DNA of 64,000 nt from Pegoplata infirma (GCA_963921195.1 OY992536.1:4154001-4218000); one strand, 5' to 3'. Shown: positions 35,565 through 48,218, counted from the stretch's first letter. Notes: generated from the sequence alone by a model not told the origin. Made by a program: numbers and translations.

Positions 35565-36159
35565 CTTTAAGTTTTTTTTTTTTTTTGGTAAAATCTTATT
35601 TAGATTACAATTATAATATATTTATTAAGTGTTATTAATAGTACTTAATAAAACCAATAAATTAACTTTATCATTTCTTAATTCGTTGAACTTTAAGAGT
35701 CATTTAAAGATTATTGAACATTTGAAGTTATTTTTAATTAAGTTGAAAAAAGATAGAAACCAGTTTTAAATGCAAAAAAAAAATACGTTGAAGATTAACT
35801 TCTTAATATCAAATCAAAAATGATAAAAAACAAACAAATTTGCAACAAAATACGAAAGTATATATATTTGAAACTTAAAAATGTACGTTTTTTTTATTTG
35901 TACCGAACGGAACCGAGCCGATAACGTGTTGACGCTAACGCACTTATAACTCGACTAAATCAGCCAGTTTTACTTCTGCTGGAATAGCTTTGGGGGATCT
36001 TGTATAAGCAAAAAATATATAATCAAAATCAACAAAATATAAATGTGGCGCTCACTTCGACATAACAACAATAGATCTCATATTTGTTTGTGTTCTCTTA
36101 TTGTTAAATAAAAGTGTTAATAAATTTTGGTTGTTTGTGTGGTGAAAGGAATATACACT
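35565..36159 (-). promoter_or_regulatory. Possible promoter/5' UTR region of the 35522 exon
   Basis: Less repetitive than its surroundings, with GC-richer stretches near 35905-35995 (GAACGGAACCGAGCCGATAA). Inferred only from position upstream of the possible exon; no TATA or initiator element is convincing. Confidence 0.2.
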
Positions 36160-36689
36160 AGGGTGGATTGAAAAAAAAGTCGAGGGAGTCAGCCCCTACA
36201 CTAACAATAAAAAAATTAAACAAGCAAAAACAATCTCATTTTAAAAATAAACAAAAGTCAACCAAGTTTGTTTTTTCTCAATTTGAAAATATTCATTGAA
36301 ACTTATGGCTTATTGTATTCACATTGGCGTCAAAACCCCGTTTAATAAGGTTTCGAGCCAAACCTCATTTGAAAATACGTATTTTCCCACACAAACTGAA
36401 ACATTTTTGTATTGAGGTTTCAACAAAAGTACGATCGAAACCTTTTAAATTTCATAGTTCTATTCTTTTTTACAACTGTTATAATAAAAAAAAATATTTA
36501 CATAAAAAAACAATAACAAAAAAATTCTTAAAATTATTTTAAAATATCGCGTAAAAAATAACTAACAGAAATAGTTGTTTGATATTTTTCATACAAAAAC
36601 AACTGACTTTGTAGTTGAAAACAACTAACTACTGTAAAATATACAAACAACTAACATGTAGTAACTTACATACATAATTTTCTGAGTGT
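36160..36689. repeat. Repeat fragments
   Basis: Starts with CTAGGGTGGATTGAAAAAAA, a terminus like that of the 3215-5077 element. 36545-36689 is the right end of a CACTC-family element (CTAACATGTAGTAACTTACA and TTTTCTGAGTG). The frame at 36324-36542 has no domain features. Confidence 0.45.
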
Positions 36690-37030
36690 GAGACATGTTT
36701 TCTTTAGAAAAATTCTCAGATTCTAAGACATTTTTGTCTATAGAAAAGTTCTGAGATTCTGAGACATTTTTGTCTATAGAAAAATTCTGAGGTTCTGAGA
36801 CATTTTTTCTATAGAAAAATTCTCAGATTCCGACACATTTTTTTCTGTAGAAAAATTCTCAGATTCTGAGACATTTTTTCTATAGAAAAATTCTCAGATT
36901 CTGACACATTTTTCCTGTAGATAAATTCTTAGATTCTGAAAAATTCGCAGATTCTGAGACATTTTTTCTATAGAAAAATTTTCAGATTCTGAGACATTTT
37001 TTCTATAAAAAAATTCTTAGATTCTGAGAC
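36690..37030. repeat. Minisatellite
   Basis: About eight to nine head-to-tail units of roughly 35-40 bp built on TTCTGAGACATTTTTTCTAT and AGAAAAATTCTCAGA, with small indels and T-tract differences. No spacers and no coding capacity. Confidence 0.85.
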
Positions 37031-37640
37031 ATATCTATATTAGAGTTAGCTTTGAAAATTTGATCTGCAGGTATCATCATTTTTTTGAACGATTTAGGGG
37101 AACTAAAAAGAATGGCCGTATTTTTTTGGAAAAAAATTCGCTCCTTGGGGTGGTTCAACGCATCTGAAAACGCGCATTTTGAGCTGATTTTTCTGCAGAG
37201 CAAAAACGGCTGAATTTATCGCAAATCTGATTTCACCAGTCGATTCTACAGCAAAAAATAATACAATGGTCGCTTTTCAAACTCTGAAAAAAGTTCCAAA
37301 AAACCACCACAGAGGGCGGAAATATAAGGTTTTTCCATTTTCTTTTTAAATTAATTTTTTAAATATGCATAATTAAAGGGCTTTTTCAGCTTTACAAAAT
37401 GATACCAAATTTTTCGTTCTATCACAACCTGTTAAAAAGTTATAAGCTCTCAAAAATGGACAAAAACACGTTTTTTAAGAACTTTGACCTCAATTTTCTC
37501 GAAAACATGACGTGATAGAAAAATTTGAAAACTAGATTCAGAATCAGCATCGAAATGTTAATCGAAAACAGGTTTTATGATTTCAGAATATCATCCAAAA
37601 ACATTACAAAAAATGCTCTCAATAATGCACAAATATGCGT
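37031..37640. repeat. Interspersed repeat shared with 25795-25990
   Basis: 37040-37230 matches the earlier copy through GCAGAGCAAAAACGGC. It continues with TTTGACCTCAATTTTCTCGA- and AAAAACACGTTTTTTAA-type sequence repeated twice (near 37455-37500 and 37620-37670). Non-coding. Confidence 0.5.
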
Positions 37641-39243
37641 TTTTTGTAAACTTTGACCTCAATTATGCATCTCAAAAACCTCTCCGGTAGAGATTTTTTT
37701 TTGCGTGTACTTAGCTTTATGGCAAGTTGTACAACTTGTCAGCCAGCCGTTGAGAATCATTCCGTTGTGCACAACAACAAAATACGTGTTTCTTCACAAT
37801 ACAGCAGCAAACAGCAGACAGCAAAATTTTTACATGTGGGTGAAATCAAAAAATGTCAACCAAACCATGTAATCGTGTAATATCTCATACATGGGTTAAA
37901 GTATTCGAATATTTGTTAATGTACAACGTCGTAGAGATTGGCGTTCTACATAACTAACAACAATCCGGATATTAGTTAGCTATTTTAAACAAGTTTTTTT
38001 TTCATTTTTGTAGCCAAATGTAAACTCCGTCGCCAGTAACAAGTTCAATTTTTAAACTTCAACCGGTTATATCTTAAAAACCAATAACCCAAGAGCTTAA
38101 TAATTGACTACATTTTTAAAGAGGGAATGTTGACGTTCTTAAAAAATATTTTTATATAGGCATAACTATCTCCTTTACCCATGCAAACACGGCTTCAATT
38201 GTGTAACGATTTTTCGACACTTTTTTTAGACACTATGGAACCTGACAATTTTGTTGTTTTTGATAATAATAGGCTATTAGAAAAATAATAGGCTATTGCC
38301 CCATTTATTAAACGCGAGGCTATAAAGTATCATTTTACATCATTGGTTTCAAGTTTGCTCATTGCATTTTAATTTCCCGGTATGAAAAGATAATTCATAA
38401 ATGAAAAATCGAAAAATGCTGTAAACTCCTTCTCCACGTTTACAACAAAACTACTTAGCGTGTATCTGAAATATCGTTATATTTTGACGTATTTAGTTCA
38501 TATCTAATGATTTTTTTTTTCGGAAACCAATTTCCGACAAATAGTTTTCGAAAAAAAGTTCAAAAGGTGACGAAATGTAAACTCCGTCAACTTTTTTTAT
38601 TTTTTTTTTTTGCAGATAGCATTAAAAAACCCTATGTAGTTGTTAAAACCGACGCAAATATTAACACTAGTCATTCAAAAATGTAAAAAAACAAATTTTA
38701 ACAGAAATAATAATAAATTTATTGTACATTTCCTTAGAAAAATCCTATTAAAATAAAAAATAATTGTAAAATCTTTAATAACAAAAACTAGAAAAAAAAA
38801 TCCTAATAACAAAAATTGTTAGCAATTACATAAATAAGTGTTTTAAATTACAATAAAATGTTTTCAAAGAAAATTCAAAAAATTTAATGTATTTTTCTAA
38901 GGTGAATGTAAACTCCGTCACCAAAAAAATCATAAAATTGTCGATAAAATTTGTTTGAAACAATTTGTAGAAGAGATATTTTATAGTTATATTAGTACTG
39001 ATGTAACATATCGATTTTAATAAAAAATTTACCAAAAATTAAAATTTTTTGTTTGTACAATATTGGCTCAAAAACACTGACATTTTTTGATTTCACCCAT
39101 GTATTTTGTTGTTGGCGCAACAACAAAATACATGTAAAAATTTTGATGTCTGCTGCTTGCTGCTGTATTGTGAAGAAACACTACATGTGTAAACTTTGCT
39201 GCTTGCTGCTGTATTGTGAAGATACACAAACACTGACATAGTA
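37641..39243. mobile_element. Fold-back repeat region upstream of PNISR
   Basis: Inverted arms: TTCACAATACAGCAGCAAAC and TTTTTACATGTGGGTGAAAT near 37793-37850 pair with the region 39090-39230. Inside, the phrase TGTAAACTCCGTC occurs near 38021, 38577 and 38908 in one orientation. 39098-39134 is a perfect 17-bp hairpin with a 3-nt loop. It ends only about 100 bp before the PNISR start codon, so it may supply 5' flanking sequence to that gene. Confidence 0.55.
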
Positions 39244-39348
39244 ATTTGACAACTCTGAGTAAAATGGCCGAGATCTGAAAAAACTATACAATCAAGTGAA
39301 ATTTAAAGAAAAATCTTAAAAATAAAATTTAAAACATAAAAACGCAAA

Positions 39349-42300
39349 ATGTTTTCTGGCGGCGATTCCAGTGAAGGTATGAATAGTTTAAACCAATTCA
39401 ATACTTATGGATTTGTTAACCAAGCGGCTGTGACAAATGCGATGGCTGCGGGCCAAAATATTGATTGGGCTCAGTTAGCTCAGCAATGGATACAAATGCG
39501 AGACAACACGGAATCTGAACTAAAGGAAGCACCTTCTCCTCCTAACATAAGTTTTGCTAAAAATGAAGACATTCCCAAACGAAGAAAGTTTGAGGAAAAG
39601 GGAGAAGCTGATATGGACATGGATGACGAAGAACAAACAGATGAAAAAACATCTACCAAAACTGACAGCAGGATTTCAAATGCATCTGTTATACAACAGC
39701 ACAATATCATCAATCAACAATGGTTTATAGATCAGGCATCTACAACGGCCAATATAGGTAAGCCACTGAGTCGCCTATTTTTATTTCTGGCATGGTTATT
39801 AAAATATCCATTCGATATAGTTGGTTCACAGATGACAGCCCGCTCATTAAGTTCTCATCAATGGAATACTTGGGCAAATCGTGATGGTTTACCTCAAGCC
39901 AGTAATCAACCAAATATTTCTAATAGAGCTACTAATCCAACAGCACACATTCCTTCCTTATTGAAAATCACCGTGCCACATCCAAATGAAATAAGAGCAA
40001 TGCCAGACACGCCGAATCAGCAAGATAGTACTTCCAGTATGATGGATGCGGCAAAAAGAAAGGGATTACCAGCATGGATAAGGTAATGTATATTTTCATA
40101 TATTTGGCTTAAAATTTAAATTAAAGTTTCTCTAGCTCCAAAGACAAAGCCTAATGACATTTAAATTATTTAGTCCATGTAAATACTTAACCCCTACGCA
40201 AACGTTTCCTTTAAATTTGGCCTAAATTATTCTAAAAACCTATAGGCTATAGTGACTATAGTATAGTCACACCTATAAGAATATAGTCACACCTGAGGTG
40301 AAATCTCGTTCGAAGGAGATTTCGATCATATGGTTCTGTATTATTTAAAGGCCTATTCTCACACCTAAGGTAAAATCTCGTACGAACGAGATTTCGATTA
40401 CAGTCAAACTCGGTTATAACGCAATAATTCTAAAGTCCCGACGTTTTGGCATAAATTTTCACACAAAATACTTCTTTTATAACGAACTCGGTTATAAGAA
40501 ATCCTCGGTTAAAACGAATTAAAACGAACTACCATAAATATTTCTTAATGTGCGGCAATCATGTTTATCATACTCACAAAAGGCGGAACATTTTTGGTTT
40601 ATATTTTATATTATAATTTTGATTAAATTGTTTATATTTTAAGGCCTTTATTCATAATACTTAAAGTGTACTTAAAGTAGGTTTATTTGACAAATATTCA
40701 TGCAATATCAGTCAAATAAACCTACATTAAATTTAATTTACTCATTATGAATAGCCCAGTAAATGTTTTCTTCTTAATAAGTAGTTTATCTACGTAAAAA
40801 CATCAAATAAAACAATTTTTATTTTTTTTTTTTTTTTAATAATACTAGGTTGATAAAAAATATATTCCGCTTATAGCGAACTTTGCTTATTACGAACTAT
40901 TTTAACTGGTCCCTTGGAGGTCGTTATAACTGGGTTTGACTGTATATGGTTCTGTATCATTTCATACACAATCTCGTTCGAACGAGATTTCACCTCAGGT
41001 GTGAATTGGGTATTATACTCAACCGTATGATCGAAATCTCGTTCGAAATAGATTTCACCTCAGGTGTGAATTGGGTATAACTCTTAAGATATTCATCAAA
41101 TATATGCCTATTTTAGTCAAATTTGGCTTAACCCTTTGACGACCACAGGCAAGTATACTTGCCAAATCGTTTTTGGCGATTATTTTGGTTCAGGTAAAAG
41201 ATAGGGCAAATGTGCTAAAAGGTGAATTGTAGGGAAGTGTTATGGCAATAAAAGTCTAGTTTTCAGTTAGTCTCTAACTTTATCCACTTACTCACTGTAA
41301 GTCCCCAAAGTTTGTAAAATAAAATTCTCTATTTTAGGGACAAAAGGATCTATACTTGTCAAGCAAAATTGGGGTCAAGAAGGGGGTTTATAGGTCCAAA
41401 TTCTTGTAGAATAACTACAATAGAGTTTCAGATCTTAAAAATCACAGCGAATAGCAAATAGCTTTGGCCAGAACTGCGTAATCGTCGAAGGGCAACATTT
41501 TTCCCCATGAAAAATGATGGGTAAGGAGAGTGGTTAGGGGTCCAATTTTTTGTTTAGTTACTTTTATTAGGTCAAAGATCAAGACAATGAACAGAAAATC
41601 AAAATCGCCTCGGCAGAAAATGTATGGTCGTCAAAGGGTTAAGATCCAATCACTTAAGACAAAAAAGAGTCATCAAAAAACACACCAAAAAGTTGTCTTA
41701 TAAATTTCCACAAAAATCTTTGAAAATAATCAAATTATATAAAAATACAAATAACAATGTTGAGCAAATTCATAGAAATTCGTAGTCCCATGAATTAGAA
41801 TACATGAATTAAATAGATTTTGACTTCCTAATTCCAAATCTGCCTTCCAAATTTATCTATCACGTAAGGTTTTTAAGATATTCGCGTTTTATTATTGAAA
41901 AAATGTAATTTAACACTTTTTGGGTCTCTCCTGTATTTTATTCTTAAGTTGTTCACAAAAAATTGGAATAGATTTAGTATAAATGAGACCTCTCGGTTTC
42001 AAATCTTGCATCCAAATGTTTCTGTACCGTGTTTGAAATATTGGCGGATGAAAAGAAGTACGTGCTAGAAAAATTTTAATGGTAGATTTGGAATCAGGAG
42101 ACTAAAATCTATAAGGACCAGTCAGACATTTTACTGGGGGGGTTTTTGGTGTTAAACAGTGTAATTAAAACAAAAATTGGAAAAAACGGAAGATTAACAA
42201 AATATTTGTCCAATTTGATCCATTCAAATTGAAATTTTTAACGCATGTAAGCATGAAGAGATGAAAACGGATCGGACGCAACGTAGTCCTTTATACTTCC

Positions 42301-45300
42301 ACCGTAACCCCTTAGCTCCACCTTCTATAATTATGTAAACATAAAACAACAAACACACCCAAAACAAAAATTTATTATTATTTTGTGTGTGTTTGTTGCT
42401 TTATGTTTACATAATTATGGAAGGTGTAGCTGAAGGGTAAGAGTTGAGAAAACATTTAGAATGAGGTTTATATTTTTTTATAGCAAATAGTGGTATAGAA
42501 AATGTTTTTTTCAAGATTTTTCAAATTTGATTTAAATGTTTACATTTTTAGTACCCAAAAAAAAAATATTTTTAAAAACACCGTTGATAAACATATTATG
42601 TCTATTTGCATTTTTTTTTCAAAATCTGGAATTGATGTTTGTCGGATTATATTCACACATTTTACTTGTCAAAAAGTTTATGGAATCGATATAAAATATA
42701 TTCTATAGAAGTTTTCTACAAAAAATTTTGAAAAAAATCAAAGAGTACAATAAGTTTAAAATTTAAAATTCGCACATTCGAACACTTTTCCGATTTGTTC
42801 GGAATTTTTATTTAATTTAAAAAGTACATTAAAAGGTTCTAAAAACTGATAAAAACTGATTATTTCTAATTAAAATGTTTAAATTTTTTTTTTACGTTTG
42901 AAAAATAAATCAATTAATTAGTAAATTAAAATATATTTCTAGGGAGGGACTAGAAAAAATGGAAAGAGAAAAACTAAAACAAATGGAAAAACAACATAAT
43001 GAAGATGATAGGTATTCTTCAGAAGAGGATTCTGATCTTGTTAAGTCACCTAAAAATATGGTAATGCCCCTTATTTCTAAGAATAATGTAAGTATAACCT
43101 TTTATGTGTTGTAATATATTACTGTTTTATATTTACATTGGAGGATTTTACGCATTGTTGTAAACGGTTTTGTATATCTTGCAGATCTGCAAGTTTTGCA
43201 AGATTTTTTTTATACAAAGTTTGAAAGCCTCTATTGAAATAAATGTTTTTACAACACATTAATCATTAATGAATTATAATCAATTAATCCAAATAAAATA
43301 TAGAATTGTAATGAAGATGAAGAAAGTACAGATAATGAAGCCACTGCTGGTGAGAACAGTAGTAATAATATAATATCACTTAAAAGTAGAGATGATCATT
43401 TAGATTATGGCGACACGGGGGGTAAATCTTATGAACAAAAATTAGCTGATTTGGTACGTAAATCTCAATAAATTTTAAAAAATTTGATTTTATCATTTAC
43501 TAATAGCAATTATTGTTTGTATTAAAAAAATATTCCACGACTATTTTATGAATAAACTCAGATGATTGTTGTTCGTCGCACGCTAACCGAATTATTGCTA
43601 GAAGTAACGAATGAAGAAATTTATAAAGTAGCTGATGCAACTGTTAAATCTTTTAAATCAAAAGGTACATATTTATTAATTACTACTAAACAAATTTAAA
43701 TTTTATTCATAGCCAACACCGTGAAAGTGTAAGTCTAGTTTACATATATTGTTCAATTTAAGAATCTTTTTTGTTTGAAAATATTACCATAAATTATAAT
43801 GTGTAACACATGTACATTTTACATATACAAACTAAAAGCGTCATCAGCTCAAGTGATCCGTAAAAGCGCTTTATCTACCATAACTGGAAAATTGGGTAAG
43901 TTAATTTTTGATTTTATACATTAAAAGTCTTTAGGCCTATAACTTTTGAATATACCTTTGAAAAAAAAAACTCAATGGGAAGTCGTTTCACATTCTAGAT
44001 AATTTTTTTAATCGTTAATGAAAGTAAACTAAACATAAAATATAGTCTTGAATTTTTACTTTTATTCCAAATTGATGAACCAAGCCCCTCGACCTAAATT
44101 AATTTAAAAATATTTCATTATTAAATATAACAAATCAAGGAAATAATATATTTTTGTAAACAGAGTTGGGTGATGATAGAAATTTGTATAAAATAATTAT
44201 TCAATTCCAATAAACCAAATAAACCAAAGTGATGGCAAAAATAGTATCGCCTATATTATACTGGTTACGGTATCACCATAAAGTAAAACCATGTTACCAT
44301 TTTCGAATTTTAGGAGATTTGGTTATCGTTATTCCTGAAAATGTCGATAGCGAAAACAATATCAAATGTTTATATCGAAACGATATCTTTATCGTCTGAA
44401 TTACGATAGTTTGTAGATAAGTTCTAAAAATTGCGATTTATCATATATTTTTATTAGGGATGTCGCGAATAGTTTATTCGGCATTTTACAAATATTTGGT
44501 ATTCCGTCAACCAAATACCAAATATTGCCGAATAGTTTGATAACTCATACGTCTCTATTACACCTATGCAAAAATTAAAAAAGTAGCAGACAAACAAACA
44601 AAAACGCTTTGTTTGGCACTATTTTTTTCTGGTTTATGGGATTCACACTTGCGACCTTTTAGCATTCACACTTGCGACTTTAAACAAGTTGTTCAACAAA
44701 ACACCAATTAACAGAATAAAAACGTAATGGACACAAAACAAAGAGTTTTTAAACATCTCACACTTGAACACTTAAAAACAGCAAGTGTGAATGCCACATT
44801 AAACAAGTTGTTTAACAAAACACCAGTAACAGAATAAAAACGTAATGGACACAGAACAAATTTGCTTAAACAGATAATGGTCGGTTATACATTAAGAACG
44901 AACACACTATAGCTTTCGTAAAAGGCCTGTAAGTTGTTCACCGCCTCAAAAAAAGGTTTTGAACCATCAATTAATTTGTAGCGAAAATTTGACAGTCATA
45001 TATTTGGTTATGTTTCGCGCATCTGCATACACAAAATAACTTTAATTTACTACTTTTGTAATTTTTGTATAAAAATAATTAATATTTACAGTGCCAACAA
45101 CGTATAAATGCTTAATTTTTTTATGAATATCAAAACCACTTGATCATGGGGTCATAATTAGTATTACCTTAATATATAAAAACGTTTGTGCGGGGGACTT
45201 GTTACTAAAACTCAAGAACTGCTGGATCGATTGACGCTAAACTTGGACAATATATTTTGCTCGATTCGGGAATTCTCTTTCACCATTCACCTTCTTTTTA

Positions 45301-47889
45301 AAAATTTGATATCCTTTAGAATTTTAAGATTTTAAAATTTTTTTCTGGTAATTATTAAAGATATTAACTATAACATTAATTTTAAAAAAATGTAAAATCT
45401 TAAAATTCAAGAGAATATCAAAGCCAGGATTCTCTTAAGTTTAATCTCGATAGGTGGCGCTGTTGTCGCAATATTTAAATTTTTTGTGTTTATGGTACGA
45501 TTTGGCTGAAATTCACACTGAAATTATTCAATTTGATAAAGTTTGGTTCATGATCGAAAAATTCCAGTTTGAATTGCTCAGTTAAAAACTAATATTTGCA
45601 AATCAGTTTTTAAGGCCTCTGTTCTGTTTTTCACAACTTTTCAATTCACATGAAATTTTCCGAATAATATGAATTTTAATTCGGTGTTCTGCTGCTTACA
45701 TTTTCATTCCAAGTTTAAATCGAATAACTAAAAATTAAAACGAAATAAGTGCATTCGTTTTACTTTCACCAAACTTTTTTTATGTGAAACAAAACGGAAA
45801 AAAAACTTTTGATGCAAAATCTAGAACACCAAAAAAAAAAATTTATTTTCACATTTTTTTATGTGATTACTTTTTTGGAATAGCGGCCTAAGAATACCCT
45901 GGGCTAACAATTTATATACGCTTTCTATTTTTTTTTGTGCTGGCGGTTTAGACAATTATTCAAAAATCTGGTCATTCTTTCCTACACGTTATAGTAGAGT
46001 TACTAGGGTGTTATATGTGTATTAAATCTGATTATAAAAATTGCGAAGTTTTGACTTCACCTTTCCATGTTTAAAAAAAACTATTTGAATTAGCCCAAAA
46101 TTAAATTATAGGCTTAGCAGCGTATGGTGACAGTTCAACTGATGAAACAAGCGATGACGATGAACAAGATTCTGGCAAGAAAACTATTCAATCCGAGAGC
46201 GACAATGATTCTGAGGAAGAAATTAAGGTAGTTGTTATTACTGAAACTCTATCCGAAATCTATTAACAAAGTATTCGTTCTTTTCAGAATAATATTCGCT
46301 CAAAACGTCGCGCTTTTGCTAAGATTTCTGAAGAAATAGAAGAAAGGGTAGCTTCAGCAGCTACTCGAGAAGAAGAGAAACTCAAATATTTTTTGCGCAA
46401 GGAGGAAGAGGACGAAAGGGAAAACAAACGTAAAAATCAAGAACGGTCACAGAGCAGAGATCCATCATCTTCGGGTTATAGCGGACACAGTGTTGGTAAA
46501 GGTTATGAAAGAGATATTGGTGAGACAACTGAAACAAGGTTACAACACTTAAACGGTGCGTCAGTTCATAATCGTACTATAATTTATATTTTTTTAGTAA
46601 ATTTATAATAATATATTTGGACGTGATTAGAATTAGTCTTTTAAGTTAATTTTTTTATATTTAAAATGCTTTTTTATTCGTAAATTGTCAATGCAATTTT
46701 AATTTAAAGATCACACAAAACTCTAATGATCTAATGCAAAATTGGCATGATTATTGGTATTTGTATAATTTAACTTTAACATGTCAGTCCTTAAACATTT
46801 CTTAACTACACTGGGCTATTAAAAAGACGTTGAAACATATATTTGAAATTATAATTACACAAAAAAGGATATTTTTAATGACTTACTCGTACTAGTCATG
46901 TTGATAACAGATTTTTTTTTTAACTTAAAAGAAATTTATAGAAATATGAAGTACTTAAATACTCGCGTTTTTTAAGTCGTCCAGTGCGGAATTATTGCTT
47001 AACGATTACAGTTTTTTTTTTCTTAATTTTTCTATTACTAGGTAAACGCCAAAAGGATCGTAGTGCTCGCAGAGAACGCACCACACGCTTTAGTGATAAT
47101 AAAGACAAAAAATATTTAGCCTTAGCAGCAACAGCTACGTTCATTTCTAACATGAATGCTAAAGCAAGTTCAGGAACTGCGGGAAGTTCCAATACTACAC
47201 CCACGCCAACACTAGCAATCACTAATCAACGTCAAGTTTTACCTGATGTTAATGGCTTATTACCTAATTATAATGCAGGAATAACAAGTGCTCTAAATGC
47301 AGCTGATGCTGCCTTAGAAAAAGCGTTAAAACGTAAAACATCTCAAAGTCCCGAAAAACACAGTAGACGACGAAATCGTGACCGTCGTGATTACTCTCCA
47401 TCAAAAAAAAGACAACGAAGAGGAAACAGTAAAGATTCACGATCTCAATCCTCCTCATCTAGTTCTTCGACATCGTCCTCCTCATCGTCGTCTTCCACAG
47501 ATTCGGATTCTTCATCAACACGATCATCACACAATTCAAAATATAATGATCGGTCAACCACAAAACATAACTCACACAGATCGTATAGCAAAAAATCTGA
47601 ACGGTCACCTCGAGATCATAGGGACGAACGACGTGATGATCGTAAATATTCCTCCACTTCATCATCCTATGCAAAAAGAGATCATGAATCATCTAGTAGT
47701 CGTTATCGTCGTCGCGTATCTAGTGATTCAGATGATGATTATAGTAGGCGCAAATACGATTCCCATTATTCCCGCAACTCTTCCCATTCGCGTACCCATA
47801 CCTCTTCCTCATCTAGACGTGATCGTCGTGACCATTCACGATCACGGTCTAGATCTTCCTATTCCTCTTCCAGTAATCGTAGGAAATAA
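39349..47889 (+). CDS. PNISR: PNISR orthologue (PNN-interacting serine/arginine-rich protein)
   Basis: Nuclear-speckle SR-like protein linked to pre-mRNA processing; human PNISR is about 805 residues and this one 779-785. Exons: 39349-39757, 39839-40082 (or from 39821), 42943-43087, 43304-43453, 43562-43664, 43839-43895, 46112-46227, 46288-46555, 47042-47889. All junctions are GT-AG and in phase. Conserved landmarks in order: IDWAQLAQQWIQMR (residues 38-51), KGLPAWIREGLEKMEREK, VVRRTLTELLLEVTNEEIYKVA, SALSTITGKLGLAAYGDSS, an acidic SDSEEE region, a charged coiled-coil-like KYFLRKEEEDERENKRK, and a C-terminal S/R tail of about 190 residues ending SSSSNRRK. The start follows AAACGCAAA. The 74-bp choice for intron 1 would break the frame, so 63 or 81 bp is preferred. 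Introns 2 and 6 exceed 2 kb and hold MITEs. Antisense and alternate-frame ORFs over the RS tail are shadows. Confidence 0.93.
40401..40942. mobile_element. pogo/Tigger-like MITE, copy 2, in PNISR intron 2
   Basis: 542 bp with ends CAGTCAAACTCGGTTATAAC and CTGGGTTTGACTG, TA on both flanks; collinear with 18626-19142. Carries the small MITE 40643-40759 inside. Confidence 0.9.
40643..40759. mobile_element. 117-bp MITE nested in the pogo-like MITE
   Basis: Ends GGCCTTTATTCATAAT and ATTATGAATAGCCCAG, flanked by TAA at 40640-40642 and 40760-40762. The other pogo-like copy lacks it. Related ends occur at 45614-45888. Confidence 0.75.
41132..41638. mobile_element. piggyBac-like MITE in PNISR intron 2
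   Basis: 507 bp with inverted ends CCCTTTGACGACCA and TGGTCGTCAAAGGG, flanked by TTAA at 41128-41131 and 41639-41642, the piggyBac target site. Non-coding. Confidence 0.85.
41639..42307. repeat. Fold-back repeat in PNISR intron 2
   Basis: GATTTTGACTTCCTAATTCC near 41817 pairs imperfectly with GGAATCAGGAGACTAAAATC near 42089, giving arms around a TTTTTGGGTCTCTCC-bearing middle. Remaining sequence is intronic, with no other features. Confidence 0.45.
42308..42437. mobile_element. 130-bp hairpin MITE in PNISR intron 2
   Basis: Nearly perfect palindrome, CTCCACCTTCTATAATTATG to its complement ATAATTATGGAAGGTGTAG. TAA on both sides (42305-42307, 42438-42440), consistent with a Harbinger-type target. 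Confidence 0.8.
43896..46111. repeat. PNISR intron 6 repeats
   Basis: Holds a direct repeat of about 60 bp (TTAAACAAGTTGTTCAACAA... ending GTAATGGACACA) at 44677-44743 and 44799-44860, a TTCGGCATTT/GCCGAATAG stretch near 44470-44540, DINE-like AACTGCTGGATCGATTGACG near 45213, and the MITE 45614-45888. No exon candidates were seen. Confidence 0.5.
45614..45888. mobile_element. 275-bp MITE in PNISR intron 6
   Basis: Ends GGCCTCTGTTCTG and GGAATAGCGGCC (imperfect inverted repeats), flanked by TAA at 45611-45613 and 45889-45891. Non-coding. Confidence 0.7.
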
Positions 47890-48218
47890 ATTTCTTCTTT
47901 TTTTTCTTAGGTAAAGTGTTAAATTGCTAAAAGAGTGTTTATTATGTTTTGCAAAAATATGACACGAAACATTTAGAGGATATAAATGATGTATCCAATT
48001 ATGTTGTGAATTTAGATTAGTTTACATTTGCTAATCATATAAAGTAATGATAATTTTGTTTGAATTTTTTTTTTATGTTCTTTGGTTTTTTTTTTATTGT
48101 TTATGGAAATTTACTACTGTATCATTAGGAAATGGTTCAAGTTGCTATTTCCTAAGTAGAGGAACCAAGCACAGAAACACTCGTAAAACATACTAAAACC
48201 CTAAAATAATTTTCATTA

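Larger units (their letters stand above)
40281..41095. mobile_element. TTCGAACGAGATTT-palindrome MITE cluster in PNISR intron 2
   Basis: Copies of GAAATCTCGTTCGAACGAGA and ACACCTGAGGTGAAATCTCG or its inverse occur at 40285-40400 and 40965-41080, on either side of the pogo-like MITE 40401-40942, which therefore inserted into a member of this family. Ends resemble CCTATTCTCACACCTAAGGT and ACCTCAGGTGTGAATTGGGT. Non-coding. Confidence 0.65.

Noticed and set aside
36690..37030. Possible CRISPR-like array
   Set aside because: Units are contiguous without unique spacers and the DNA is from an animal genome; it is a minisatellite.
39480..39713. 77-codon antisense frame over PNISR exon 1
   Set aside because: Shadow of the coding exon.
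47378..47914. 178-codon plus-strand frame over the PNISR tail, with antisense frames at 46992-47222 and 47459-47692
   Set aside because: They overlap the S/R-rich coding exon in other frames; the composition (H, I, P rich) is what frame-shifted SR codons give.
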